Part shown: positions 32,878 to 43,253 of the stretch, one piece after another
How the letters are laid out: each line of letters begins with the position of its first letter
Position numbering within the stretch: position 1 is the first letter of the stretch
DNA from: Phaseolus vulgaris
Lineage: Eukaryota; Streptophyta; Magnoliopsida; Fabales; Fabaceae
Assembly: GCF_000499845.2 (NCBI RefSeq)
Contig: NC_023756.2
Location: 4,211,306 to 4,275,305 of the forward strand
Direction of reading: 5' to 3'
DNA length: 64,000 bases
Notes under the pieces: generated by a model
Told to the model about the DNA's origin: nothing
The model's input: only the letters and a program-made list of their open reading frames with translations
Database searches by the model: none
Program-made: the position numbers and the translations under genes

Positions 32878-33017
32878 CTTTTATATTTGTGAATGTTTAT
32901 CAAATTAATCTACTTTTCTTCTTCGCATGTTTCTAAATTTAGTTTAGTTTCTGTTTCATATTTTTCTTACCGATTAGAGGATGATATCATGGTTTTGTGC
33001 TTTTAATTCTTGAATAG

Positions 33018-33324
33018 TTTAAATTTTATGAAAAAATGTAAAAGAAAATCATTGCAAAGACTCGTAATTCAGTATTGGTATGAAAGTATTTACCTACCAT
33101 CACTCAATTATAAAGATATAAATTTTACTAATATTCTCAAGTTAGAATTAGAATATATCTTAATACAATTGCTGCGATGGATCTGTGATGAAGAGCCATG
33201 TGTGAAGAATGATGAAAACACCTCAGCAATCGAAAAGAAAAGCACACAACACTGTGAAACGATCTCCATAAACAGAGAAAGAAAAAGAGCACGAACAGAA
33301 GAACCTACAGAAAAGGGAAAGTGA
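33018..33324 (+). other. Possible extra 3' exon of F-box gene 1
   Basis: The frame reads LNFMKKCKRKSLQRLVIQYW and ends lysine/arginine-rich (RERKRARTEEP) at a stop. Its start resembles sequence downstream of F-box gene 3 at about 47108-47200, which suggests an ancestral exon or conserved 3' region. Spliced from 32867 the frame stays open. Confidence 0.35.
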
Positions 33325-33407
33325 AGAACGAAGATGATGCAAGTTTTTTGTTAAAGAGGCACCAAACAAAGAACTTTGCAAAACACCTCATATCTTAGAG
33401 TAACTTC

Positions 33408-33897
33408 CCTCCCATACAAGGACGTTAGGTGAATACAAGGAAGGGTATTCTGGTGCTTTATCCGGGTGTGCTCCTGCATGGAATCCATGATCCTTCTTCC
33501 GCTTTCCTGCTGCATTCCCAAACTGCTGGTACATGTTGTATTCTTTTGCAGGTTTTACGCTCTAGAGTTGCTACACATTTTTTAGAAGGAAGTACTGTTA
33601 TCATATGGTTCTGTTTTGGTTTGTAGAGGAAAATAGGGTCTGTTAGTTTTAGTTTGGTGGTGCGCTTTTGTCAGCAGCTGTTTAAGCGAGCGTTAGTCCT
33701 GTGCCTAAGGTTTTAGTTGTATTCTGCTTGTAACCTTGGGTGTTTGCGTGGTAAACCCTGCATTGTGCCTTTATGTGTACGCTGTGCTAGTTGGTATAAG
33801 GGTTGGGACACCGGTATAAGGGTTGGGACACCCTAAAGTGTCCCGTTCTAATTTACTTTATTCTTTGCTGATAAAAAAAAATAAAATTCCTCCCATA
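33408..33897 (+). mobile_element. Short LINE 3'-end insertion (472 bp)
   Basis: The 9-bp sequence CCTCCCATA lies at 33408-33416 and 33889-33897. Between them is a 5'-truncated LINE 3' end with the stem GGGACAC / CCTAAA / GTGTCCC (33825-33844) and the tail 'ctttgctgataaaaaaaaataaaa'. Just before the hairpin a 20-bp unit (starting 'ggtataagggttggg') is tandemly doubled at 33793-33832, so this copy has one and a half hairpins. Confidence 0.8.
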
Positions 33898-33983
33898 TTT
33901 CTAACAACCTGTATTCTATAATTTCATAATCAAATTTGACAATAAAACCATAATCTTCAGATCTGCACCACTTCCACTTATCA

Positions 33984-34110
33984 TCCTTCAAGTCTTCCTT
34001 CACAAGGGTGTATCCTTGTGATTGTGTTTATGGGTTGGGTTACCTTGAAGTAACCCTTAATTTAATTTATTCATTGCTGATAAAAAAAAAATCTTTCAAG
34101 TTTTCCTTCA
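33984..34110 (+). mobile_element. Short LINE 3'-end insertion (89 bp)
   Basis: The flanking 19-bp sequences at 33984-34002 and 34092-34110 match except for two C/T differences. The insert (34003-34091) holds only the 3' end of a LINE: stem GGGTTAC / loop CTTGAA / GTAACCC (34037-34056), then 'ttcattgctgataaaaaaaaa'. It is a strongly 5'-truncated copy. Confidence 0.8.
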
Positions 34111-34710
34111 AATATTATAAAGTGGACTTTAAGTATAACTTAACCCCATAAAACCGACTAATGAGTTGAGGTTGAGGTGAAGTTTGCACCCACTTATATA
34201 CAATGAAATATTATCATCTCTTGTCAATGGGCACAATTGTCTCATTTTTTACATCAATTGAAACAAACTTACCTGGTTGAGGATAGAGGTCCAACTCATA
34301 ATGTACAGTTGATGCACGCGTGGACACATGACACTCAAGTCAAAGGTTGACCTGGTTAGCAAGACTAACCCATAGTTAAGGGATGACCTAATCCAACCCT
34401 AATCACAAACCAACTCCTTAATCTGGTCCAACAGCAAGGGCCCATCAAGGTAATATAAATATCACGCACTCCAAGGAAAAGGTACGTCATTATGAATAGT
34501 ATTCTGACAGCCGAATACGACACCACACTGACTTGAGCGTTGGAGTGTCATCTGTAGGTACCCACCCGTCTGAGAAACCACTCGACGAGAAAGACCGAAG
34601 AAGGAGCGTTGAACACGTGAAGACCGACCGAATAGCATCTGGAGTCAATAGTTTTCCCAGTCTCCAAACTAGTTCCAGAACAGAATCAGTTCTTAAAAAC
34701 CTCTTAGATG
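34111..34710. repeat. Possible LTR fragment of a Ty3/gypsy element
   Basis: The stretch contains 'tataaatat' near 34455, and 'ctgacttgagcgttggagtg' followed by 'gtaggtaccca' around 34530-34565. Phrases of this kind are typical of LTRs of legume gypsy elements. No internal coding region or second LTR is present, so a solo or truncated LTR is inferred. Borders are unknown. Confidence 0.4.
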
Positions 34711-35249
34711 GATAACAATTAGAATACTACAACACATAAACAATTAGTATACACAATAGGTAATGAGCAATAACAAATTTTACACCTAAATAAAAGATAT
34801 TAATCTAACTTAATTCTTGACCAGAAACAATCAGAATCTGGATTCTTTTGTATAACAATTGAAAATCTGTTCACAAGTTAATTAACCATTTAAAATTGCA
34901 TGAGCTGTAACTAAGATCATATAATTAAAACCTAAATCTTACAAGTCTTTGCTAATAGAACATAAAATTTAAGATCATGAATCTTAAAAAAAAATATCTT
35001 TTTCAATTTTAAAAACTTCAACAACCAAATAATATATTAATTAGAGTTTAAGTCTTATTAATTTTTTTTCAATTGAAGAAAAATGACAAAGATGCTTTAA
35101 AAAGTAATGTAGTATAATAAGACCAAAAAGTAGTGTAAATGAAACCTAAACAAAAATATTTTAAGGACCAAAACAGAAAAAAAAAACTATTAAGGAACAT
35201 AAACAACCTCAACTTCAATATAATAGAAATCATATTTAATACAAGCATT
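34711..35249. other. AT-rich flank of F-box remnant 2
   Basis: Very AT-rich. About 34975-35215 resembles 44090-44330 (upstream of F-box gene 3), for example 'caaccaaataatatattaa' against 'caccaaataagaaac' and 'aaggaacataaa'. It is the shared AT-rich upstream repeat of the F-box family. No gene. Confidence 0.5.
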
Positions 35250-36292
35250 AAGACTGCATTGAGAAGAAGTGGTAGACTTGAAACCTTGATATCAATCTGG
35301 AATGGTTTGTTGAGCTGCCCTCTGCGGTGTTTAGCTGCAAAACTCTTGTAGTTCTCAAGTTGTCCACCATATCACTGAAAAATATTTCTTTAGTTGATTT
35401 GCCCTTGCTTAAAATCTTGCATTTGAAATCTACTTCATTTAAATGTGAAGATCTTCAACGTTTTCTTTCTGGGTGTCCAAATGTAGAGGACTTGGAAGTC
35501 GGGTCTGGTTTAACCCAGAGATCGGCTGCTAATACTGCAGAAAAGTTCAAGAAACTTCCTAAATTGATAAGGGCTAACATCCATACACATTTAGTTTCAT
35601 TGGAATTTGTTAAGAATGTTGAAGTTTTGGTCACAGATAGGGTAATGCGTGTAAACTTTCTTTCTTAGTTACTTTTCATTTCTATGGAAATTCTAATGTT
35701 TTGATATTATTTTGTATTTCTTGCAGATATATAAAGAAGACCTTGTATTTGATTTTCAGAATTTACTTCAACTTGAGTTGACCAGTTTCATGCATAGTAT
35801 GAAATGGTTTGAGTTCTTTGAATTGCTCAAGCATTGTCCAAAACTCAAAGCTCTTTTCATTGACTTTGATGAGGTTTAATAATTTAAGTTTTTCGAGTAT
35901 GATTCTTCTTGTTATCTTTTCTTAAAACATTAGGATTAATGTAGTTTTATAATTGTTTTTAACAGGAGAAGGATGTAGTTGCGGAAGGCGATAAAGAAGC
36001 ACTTTTTCCATGCCCCGATACTGTTCCCACATGCATTTCATTACACCTTAAAACCTGTCGTCTTAACAATTTCAGGGGTTCCGTAGTTGATCTTCAGTTT
36101 GCAGAATATATTATGAAGAAAGCAAATTATTTACAGACCATGAAATTCAGCTTTCACCTTTATGATTGTAATTCTTCTTTGAGAAGACAAGAATTGACGA
36201 CATATATCTCCTCATGCATGAAGAAGAGTTCTGATACTTGTACGCTTTCATTTGAGTATTTAATGCCTGAGCCTGACCTCTCTTTCTTTTGA
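35250..36292 (+). pseudogene. F-box/FBD gene 2, lacking its 5' end
   Basis: It retains the LRR part of exon 1 (about 35250-35641: CKTLVVLKL, LPLLKILHLKS, FLSGCPNVEDLEV), exon 2 (35727-35873) and exon 3 (35966-36292) with GT/AG borders as in F-box gene 3. Spliced, the frame stays open to a TGA at 36290-36292 and includes FAEYIMKKANYLQTM (FBD). The F-box and first about 110 residues are gone; the homology starts abruptly at 'agactgcattgagaagaagtgg'. Without the F-box it cannot bind Skp1, so it is classed as a pseudogene, although transcription is possible. Confidence 0.8.
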
Positions 36293-37014
36293 GTATTTAA
36301 GGTCTGTAATAGTGATGGTTTATTTTTGTTTGTATTTCATGTAGTAACTGCAAGAATGTAGTTTTCTTTATCAAATGAATCTACTTTTTTTTCATTTAAT
36401 CAAAGTTTGCTGCACGTTACCGGTTTTGTGTTGTTTTAGTATAATTTGTTTAAGATATGTTCCTAGGTATGTAAATTATAAAAAATTAGATGGTACTAAA
36501 ATTAGAGGAAGACATAATAAAAAGTATATTTATGAACTACTTGTCTAACTGAATCAAGTTATATATTTAAATTATTATTGTTCTTTTTCACATATTTTTG
36601 CTATTATTTTTCTCACGACAAACATTCTTAGTTTATTTCTGTTGTGACATTAAATATCCAAGTCCACTAAAAAGAAGATGCAGTGGTAGCTTCCAGAAGT
36701 GGCGATATTAATATAAGGGGAACCACCTGCCCTAGTTGCAAGTGCAAACATCTTGATAGGTGTTGCATAAGGGTGGCAGAATCTTTAACCAGAAATGGTC
36801 TATATTTCAGTGATCAAGGCTTTAGTCTCAATTAGAAGTATTAGTCTTAAAATGTACTGATATTTACTGATAGATTGACTAGGTTGGTTTGGTTGCCATA
36901 GAATTCCAATGTGATCCTACTTTTCTGTCATTGTAAACAGTGAAATCTTTTAACTATGATGCATTTGTAACTAATAATTGGTATGCCAATTGGTAATTAG
37001 CAATAACAAATATG
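36293..37014. other. Intergenic between F-box 2 and CACTA element
   Basis: No gene is recognised. A short cysteine-rich reading near 36720-36830 (CPSCKCKHLDRC) has a C-x2-C-x-C pattern but no context to name it. Confidence 0.4.
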
Positions 37015-37136
37015 GGGTTTAATGCAACATTTTTGGCTAAATGGATTTGGAGAAAGGGATCGGAAAGCAGAGTGATATTTTGGAGTCTAAATATGGAGTT
37101 TGAAGAAATTTATAGAAAATTTATCTGTTACAAAAG
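37015..37136 (+). pseudogene. Small LINE reverse-transcriptase fragment
   Basis: The frame at about 37028-37085 reads FLAKWIWRKGSES then WSLNMEF, resembling the region LLGKWIWRLG of the LINE at about 12070-12130 and its relatives. The fragment is too short to place further and lies against the left border of the CACTA remnant. Confidence 0.4.
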
Positions 37137-37221
37137 GAGTCTTATTATATGAAAAGTTTTCGCACGTGTTAACACATGATAAATTCATAAAAAATAAATT
37201 AACAAAAAATGGAAACTTTAC
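37137..37221. repeat. 85-bp direct repeat, left copy
   Basis: Identical to 41726-41810, beginning 'gagtcttattat' and ending 'ggaaactttac'. It abuts unrelated filler-like sequence (37222-37295, rich in 'catggcatgaaaa' and 'catggagtgtttacatgg' repeats) before the transposase homology begins. Confidence 0.9.
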
Positions 37222-37295
37222 ATGGCATGAAAACATGGAGTGTTTACATGGAAGGTGTGCAAACGAAGAGAAGGGAAGTATGCATGGCATGAAAA

Positions 37296-38950
37296 GTCAT
37301 GACTGTCACGTTTTCATGGAGTGTTTACTCCCAATATGTTTTCGGTCATTGCCAGAGTTTGTGTGGAGTGCCCTTGCTGAATTAAGTCGATTCTTTAAAG
37401 ATCTATGTTCTAATACATTGAGGATGAATGATCTTGTCAGAATGAAAGAAAACATACCAATCATCTTATGTAAGTTAGAACGAATATTTCCACCAGCTTT
37501 CTTTGATTCAATGGAACACCTTGTCGTTCATCTTCCTATGGAAGCAATACTTGGTGGTCCTGTTCAGTATCGTTGGATGTATCCCTTTGAAAGGTAAAGA
37601 TTATGTTAATTATTTTAATGTTTAAGAACATGTGCAACTTATAATAATTACTACTTTGCTTTAGGATGATGGGAGATGCAAAGAAATCGGTGGGTAATTT
37701 GGCACGAGTAGAAGGATCAATATGTGCATTCTACCTACATCGTGAGATAACATATTTTTGCTCTCATTATTTCAAACGTGTCAGCTTGTCAAATAGAAGT
37801 TTGAGAAATGATCCTCGAACATTTATAAATGAGGAAGACCCGCACACATTGTCGATTTTGAATAAATGTGGACGCCCTAGTGGTTCTAGCAAGGACTATT
37901 GGTTAAGTGATAAAGAACATCGTTTTGCCCATGTTCATGTCCTCATCAATTGCGATGAGGTCAAACCATTTCTTGAGTAAGTTTAATTGTACATGATTTG
38001 AATTAAATTATTGTAGGTTGTGTAATTCGCTAACTAATTGTAATCAATATTTAAAGATTGTTCTTACAAGTGTACTCAATCAATGATGAAGATGCTTCGA
38101 CAGTTATACATGCTAATTTTCCCGAATGGTTCAAGAGCTACGTAAGTGTAACCTAAACCCATATGTGTTTCTTATTAAATCACACTTTCATAAATAAATG
38201 TCATGTTTTCTTATGACTAAAACATAGGTTCACGATGAAAGGAATGTAATAAACCCAAACTTGAAGGGACTTTCTTGGGGACCTAATTCAAAGACAACAT
38301 CATGGAACATCTACTTCGTTAATGGATATAAATTTCATACAAAGGCATGGGCTGATGGTAAGAAAACAACAAATAGTGGGTTGTATGTTAAAGGTGTCAC
38401 TGGTGGAGGAGAAGATGACTTTTATGGTACAATTCATCATATATATGAATTGGAGTATGTTGCTCTCAATAAGAAGGTCCCGCTTTTCTATTGTGAATGG
38501 TTTGATCCTACAATTAATGTTGGGACTAGATTTCATTCACAATATAATTTAGTTGAAATCAAGTTAAGTGGCAGATATGGACCGTATGATCCATTCATTC
38601 TTCCGCAAAAGGTCAAACAAGTTTATTATCTCACTTTTCCAAACATATGTAAAAACCTTCGTGGGTGGTGTGTTCCAATTAAAACAAAACCTCGAGGATA
38701 TGTGCAAGTTGACAACATCAATGATGAATTGCCGTATCAAGCTGAGGAGACGTCTAATGTGTTACCAGTTACAAGAATTGAACATTTACAATGTTTAGCT
38801 GACACATCTAATGTCGAACTACTTGATGACGATGATGATATTGAAGCACGTAATGATGACGATGATGAAGATGTTGACCTCTTAAATGAAGATTATTCAG
38901 AACATCACATACACACTGACGATTCAGATTTTGATAACAATGAAGACTAA
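37296..38950 (+). pseudogene. TNP2-type CACTA transposase, C-terminal half only
   Basis: TNP2/TNPD proteins catalyse CACTA transposition. Four exons can be drawn: about 37296-37593, 37665-37976, 38057-38141 and 38228-38950, all with GT/AG borders and compatible phases. The frame is open throughout. It begins in the DUF4218 region (SHDCHVFMECLLPI..., WMYPFER) and continues with LNKCGRPSG, YSINDEDAST and the DUF4216 region (FYGTIHHIYELEY, LFYCEWFDP). It ends in an acidic Asp/Glu-rich tail. The catalytic transposase domain upstream is missing, so the element cannot move on its own. Confidence 0.85.
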
Positions 38951-39038
38951 TGTATATTACTTGTAATCAATTATAAACAAAACATGTGATCATTACATAT
39001 TTATACTAATATTGTGAACGGATAATTTTTCAGGAAAA

Positions 39039-40880
39039 ATGGTTAGGACTAGAGGGAGGGATGGTAGGATTGTTAGACGTGGACAGCCGAGACGTGGAGT
39101 TTCTACATCGATGCACGGTGAGCTAGCTATAGACTTGGGAAACCTCCCTTATTCTGGTATTTTACCATCGTCTGATCCTGGTAGTCCATATATTTCATCC
39201 CATTCCTCGACACCATCTTCTAGCCCGTCTTCCTCCATCCCCTCGTCCTCTGGGCATGGAGAATTTCGGCATGCTTATCCACACCCCACTATATCACCTC
39301 GTCCTCTTAGTATTCCAGTACCACCACGACCATCATCCTCTGCTCCGACTTACCATCAGAGTGTCCCTGAACCACTCCACCAGACTCAGAGTTTTCCACT
39401 CCACCCTACCTCTGGTACATTTGTGCAGCCCACCCCTGGTACATTTGTGCAGACTACTCCTTATCCCATTGTCCACACCACATCTTCTTCAGCTGTCCCG
39501 ACTACTACTGGCTCTGTGCAAGGCCTCTCTAACCATGTTGACCATGGTGCCACTGCTGCTTCAGAGCATAACCTCCCCCCTAAGGAGGTCCAGCGTGACC
39601 CTAATGGTAGGGTCATCATCCGACTTCTTGGAAGAGGGTAAGTCATCCTAAATGTACATTTAATTTTATCTTTATATTACTATGTTTGTAATTTTATTTG
39701 TTTGTATTTGTAGTTGGACACCAAATCATTTTGCTAGTGAGGCCATTGGACATTGCATTCGATCTCAATTTAGAGGTCCATATCATCATTATGATGTCAT
39801 GCCTGAGGAGGACAAACTAAAATGGTGGACTGACTTTCAGGTAATTTTAATTTTTGACAAACTACAGTCACTTGTTTTCTTGTTTTTCTTGTGGACTCAA
39901 AGTAACTATTTTCTTCTTTTTAACAGACTAGAGTCACTTGGGCACCCCATGATGAATGCCAAATTAAAAAGGTCTACGAGTCTAAAGTCAAAAAAAGACT
40001 TTGTGATATGTTGACTAAGGCTAGGAGAAAGGCTGTCCGCCCTATTTGGATAGGTCAGCAAGCATGGGTTGAACTTCTAAACTATTGGGATTCACAAAAA
40101 TTCAAAGATAAATCAACTCAAAATAAAGCCAATAGGAGTTCAGCTCGTGGTGGAGCACTGCACTCCACAGGTAGAAAATCACATTCAGATATTGCAGTTA
40201 CCTTGGTAAGTACTTGTCAATGCCTTACATGAAAATCATTTTACATTTGCAACCTATAATGCTTTTAATTGTACAACATTATTAGGAACGTCAATATGGC
40301 CGTCCTCCAGAACCTGATGAACTATTTATGGCCACCCACACAAATAAGAAGGGTGAATGGGTTGATTCTCGTGCTCGAGAAACTTATGTAAGTTATTCTT
40401 TTAAATTGTTTTATATTTATATTTTAATTTTCTAACATTTTCATTTTGTAATGATCTGTGTAGGAAAAGTATCATGAGCGCTTGAAGGTCCTTCAAGCAA
40501 ATAGTTCTCAGGACTCTAACACTGATGTCCACCAACTTGATCCTGCAACTAAGCTTCAAACATGGAAGGAAGCTGCCGGAGGAAAGAGTAGAGGTCGGGT
40601 ATATGGTACGGCAGACTTGGCTGCTAACATCCGCCAAGGAGTCTCTTCTCTCACCCAAGCCTCTGCGTCCGACACTTCACAATCTGGACAAGTGACTGAA
40701 AATCAAATGCTTCGTGCTGAACTTAGTATGTGGAGTCAGAAGTATGCACACCTGGAGGATGAGCTGAAGGTTATAAAAGATAAACTTATCTCTATGGATC
40801 AAGAAAAAACTACTTCCAATAGCACAACACAATTCCATCATGAGTATGATCCAGAACAGGATGATCAACCTATTTCTTAA
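39039..40880 (+). CDS. TNPA-like protein of CACTA element (Ptta/En/Spm family)
   Basis: In CACTA elements the TNPA-type protein binds subterminal repeats and assists transposition. Five exons join in frame: 39039-39637, 39714-39840, 39927-40205, 40286-40387 and 40464-40880, giving 507 aa. After an Arg/Gly start (MVRTRGRDGRIVRRGQ) comes a Ser/Pro-rich stretch. The conserved Transposase_24-type region follows (WTPNHFASEAIG, ARRKAVRPIWIGQQAW, RPPEPDELFMATHT). A predicted coiled coil near the C-terminus reads LRAELSMWSQKYAHLEDELK. No disabling lesion is seen, so this gene could still be expressed and act in trans, unlike its partner. Confidence 0.85.
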
Positions 40881-41279
40881 AGTACATCCTATAATGTAAG
40901 TTTAACTATTTGATATTTTTATTATATACTAAATATTTTAATTATTTGATTTATTTATTTATATTGTTTATATTTTTTTACAGGTTTATCACATCACTAT
41001 GAGATTCATTTTGCTACTTCTAGTTAAATTTGTAATGTACAATTTTAGTTGTAATATTTTTTCAAGTATTCATATCTTTTGTTTAACTATTTCTATTGCT
41101 TTTCTACTTTGGATGTGTTTCTGGATTTTGATTTCATACTTTGGATGTGTTTGTGGATTTGGGTGTTTATAGATGTATTGTGAATGATAGTAATTTGTTT
41201 CAATGTGATTTGGTTTGGTTGGTATTTAATTTTTACAGGTAATCTGGTTAGAAAGCAAAATAAAATGTTTTTTTTTTCT
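40881..41279. other. CACTA 3' region between genes and subterminal repeats
   Basis: AT-rich, with a short direct repeat, 'actttggatgtgttt(c/g)tgg', at about 41107 and 41140. No gene. Confidence 0.5.
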
Positions 41280-41712
41280 TCATCACATGCGTCGGCCATA
41301 GGCCCACGCAAGTTTTTTTTAAAGATGCGTCCGCTTTTGCGTGGGCCAAGCCCACGCAAGTTTTTTTAAACATGCGTCCGCTTTTGCGTGGGCCAAGCCC
41401 ACGCAAATTCTGATATTTTTTAAATATATATTTTTATCATTTTCGTCGGCTAGACCGACGCACACGCGAAATAAAAATTCTACGTCGGACCGCCCACGCA
41501 AAAGCCGCCGCATATGCGTCCAACCTATCTTCTGCATGTTGCGTCCGTTTTGCGTGGGCTTGGCCCACGCAAGATGCACCCAATTTTCTGGCCCACGCTA
41601 ATTTTCATTTGCTTCCAGGCTTTTTTCGTGGGAGGTGTAACGGACGCGAATCGGACGCATAAGCGTCCGTTTTCTAGCTTTTGCGTCCGTTTTTGGCCCA
41701 CGCAAATTGGCT
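41280..41712. repeat. CACTA subterminal repeat array
   Basis: It contains many copies of 'gcgtccg(c/t)ttttgcgtgggc' in both orientations. Three full palindromes have TTGCGTGGG and CCCACGCAA arms around a short spacer (41338-41359, 41384-41406 and 41550-41572). The block is strikingly GC-rich against its surroundings. Such arrays are the TNPA-binding sites near CACTA ends. Several apparent ORFs on both strands are caused by these repeats. Confidence 0.85.
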
Positions 41713-41725
41713 TTTTTCTTGTAGT

Positions 41726-41810
41726 GAGTCTTATTATATGAAAAGTTTTCGCACGTGTTAACACATGATAAATTCATAAAAAATAAATTAACAAAAAATG
41801 GAAACTTTAC
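41726..41810. repeat. 85-bp direct repeat, right copy
   Basis: Immediately follows the CACTA right terminus and is identical to 37137-37221. The first base of the match is the terminal G of the element. Confidence 0.9.
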
Positions 41811-42329
41811 GTGATTCATTGTAGGGAGAATACGTGTCTTTTTTTACATATTGTGTCACTGGTTTCTCATTTATTCTCTCACTTGCCCTCTCTCATTGTC
41901 TTGTTCTTTTTATTTTCTTTATTTTCGTATTTTTTTGTCATAACCTCCTCTATTCCTTCTCTCGTTTTGTCTCTCATAGTTTTATTTTTGTGCATTTCCT
42001 TCTTTGTGGTTTCTTCTGTCACAACCACCTGTTTCCTCTCTAATATAATCTTGCTCTGTGCATTTTCTTTTTTTTGGAAATGAATGTAGGTATCTTCAAC
42101 CATTGTATCTCCAATCACGGTATCCTCAACACGCTGAGGAAAGATTTTTGCCTTTTTTTTTACGACTAGGAAAGCAAAATTGCATAGTTTGTTGAGTCTT
42201 AACCCCAAATTGTGTTACATCTCTCTAGGCTTTTCTTCGTGATAAGACCTTTTTGTTCGTTTTTTGAGTTTTTTTTTTGTTATGGACATGTTTTGTAGTA
42301 AATAAATAGGTTGTTTGTCTATATTTCAA
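41811..42329. other. Pyrimidine-rich intergenic
   Basis: Rich in T and C, which produces long ORFs in several frames on both strands. No recognisable protein features; no gene called. Confidence 0.45.
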
Positions 42330-42650
42330 TTGTTTTTATTAGTAAAGAACTGAATAAATAAAATGGAGCATTTAAGGAATACTCCAACCTTTATATAAAA
42401 CCTAGACAGTGTCCCTACTTTACTAGATACAAATATCCCGTGCTAAAGCTTAAGCTTTTTAGCTAAACTTTTACAACAATAGACACCCAATGGAACTTGA
42501 TAAGAAGTTCTTAAAACCCAACTTAAACCAGAACTCTAGACAAAAAAAACCTACAAAATAACACTCATGGACAAAACAAAAATGAAATCAAACCTACAAA
42601 AACAACTTTATAGACAACCACCAAGCATGCTGTCAAGTTATGCATCTTAA
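42330..42650 (-). mobile_element. LINE 3'-end insertion on minus strand
   Basis: Read on the minus strand, the 3' end is at 42330-42345 (…ctttactaataaaaa). It is preceded by the stem GGAGTAT / TCCTTAA / ATGCTCC (42365-42385). The upstream extent to about 42650 is estimated from the change of composition. A target-site duplication was not identified. Confidence 0.6.
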
Positions 42651-42967
42651 GCTCTATTTCCTCTCCTAACATCTCGCTTAAATTAGAGATTATTTTATAA
42701 ACTAAAATATATTTATCTAAACTAGTTTATACTATTAATAAAAGTTAATAAAATAATTTTAAATTGATATCTAACCATTGTTTACCAAGATTTTAGCTAT
42801 TTACTACTTTATATTCTAAATTAATGTCTATTAGTTTTTTAAAGATTAATTTATAATATAAAATATGAATAACTAAAACTTGAGTAACTAATTTAGATAA
42901 CAATTTATAAACTATTTTATAATTTTTTTATTAATAAAAAAACCATTTTAGATGAAAATAATTGTTT
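42651..42967. other. AT-rich intergenic
   Basis: Contains inverted phrases such as 'aaattagtttctaaa'-type sequence that also occur at 53745-53960 and 61505-61670. They may be remnants of small non-autonomous DNA elements. No gene. Confidence 0.4.
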
Positions 42968-43253
42968 AGAAATTAGTACCTTTTTTTATTAGCAAAGAAT
43001 TAAGTAAATTAAATGGAATGCTTTAGGGACATTCCAACCCTTATATAGAGACCCACATTTAATCTAAAACTAAAAAGAGATATTACAAACCAATCCTATG
43101 CTACGTCCATTTCCTCCAATCGTGAAAATCAGCTCCACGAACACAACTCCAAACCAACTTGCTGATAACTATGTCTACACCTATCTCATATAAGCCAACC
43201 AAGACCATCCAGATCTGTTCAACATAGAAAACCCAGCATCATAGAAATTAGTA
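42968..43253 (-). mobile_element. LINE 3'-end insertion with 11-bp TSD, minus strand
   Basis: AGAAATTAGTA occurs at 42968-42978 and 43243-43253. The 264-bp insert, read on the minus strand, ends with the stem GGAATGT / CCCTAAA / GCATTCC (43015-43035) and 'attctttgctaataaaaaaa'. It is another 5'-truncated copy. Confidence 0.75.

Larger units (their letters stand above)
37137..41726 (+). mobile_element. CACTA (En/Spm) transposon, 5'-truncated
   Basis: The right end reads '...cttttttcttgtagtg', the reverse complement of the CACTACAAGAAAA terminus of plant CACTA elements, at 41713-41726. Inside lie a TNP2-type transposase C-terminal half (37296-38950), a TNPA-like gene (39039-40880) and a subterminal palindrome array (41280-41600). 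No left CACTA end or N-terminal transposase is found. In place of the 3-bp duplication, an identical 85-bp sequence starts at 37137 and at 41726. Its left copy lies inside the remnant's border. Confidence 0.85.

Noticed and set aside
36720..36830. Cysteine-rich stretch CPSCKCKHLDRC as a CACTA transposase-associated domain
   Set aside because: The spacing of cysteines and histidine does not fit that domain well, and no continuous frame connects it to the element.
41319..41764. ORFs on both strands rich in WAKPTQ or GLGPRK
   Set aside because: Produced by the palindromic CACTA subterminal repeats, not by a protein gene.
41811..42208. Leu/Phe/Ser-rich hydrophobic ORFs resembling membrane proteins
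   Set aside because: They come from pyrimidine-rich low-complexity DNA, with ORFs in several frames and no conserved motif.
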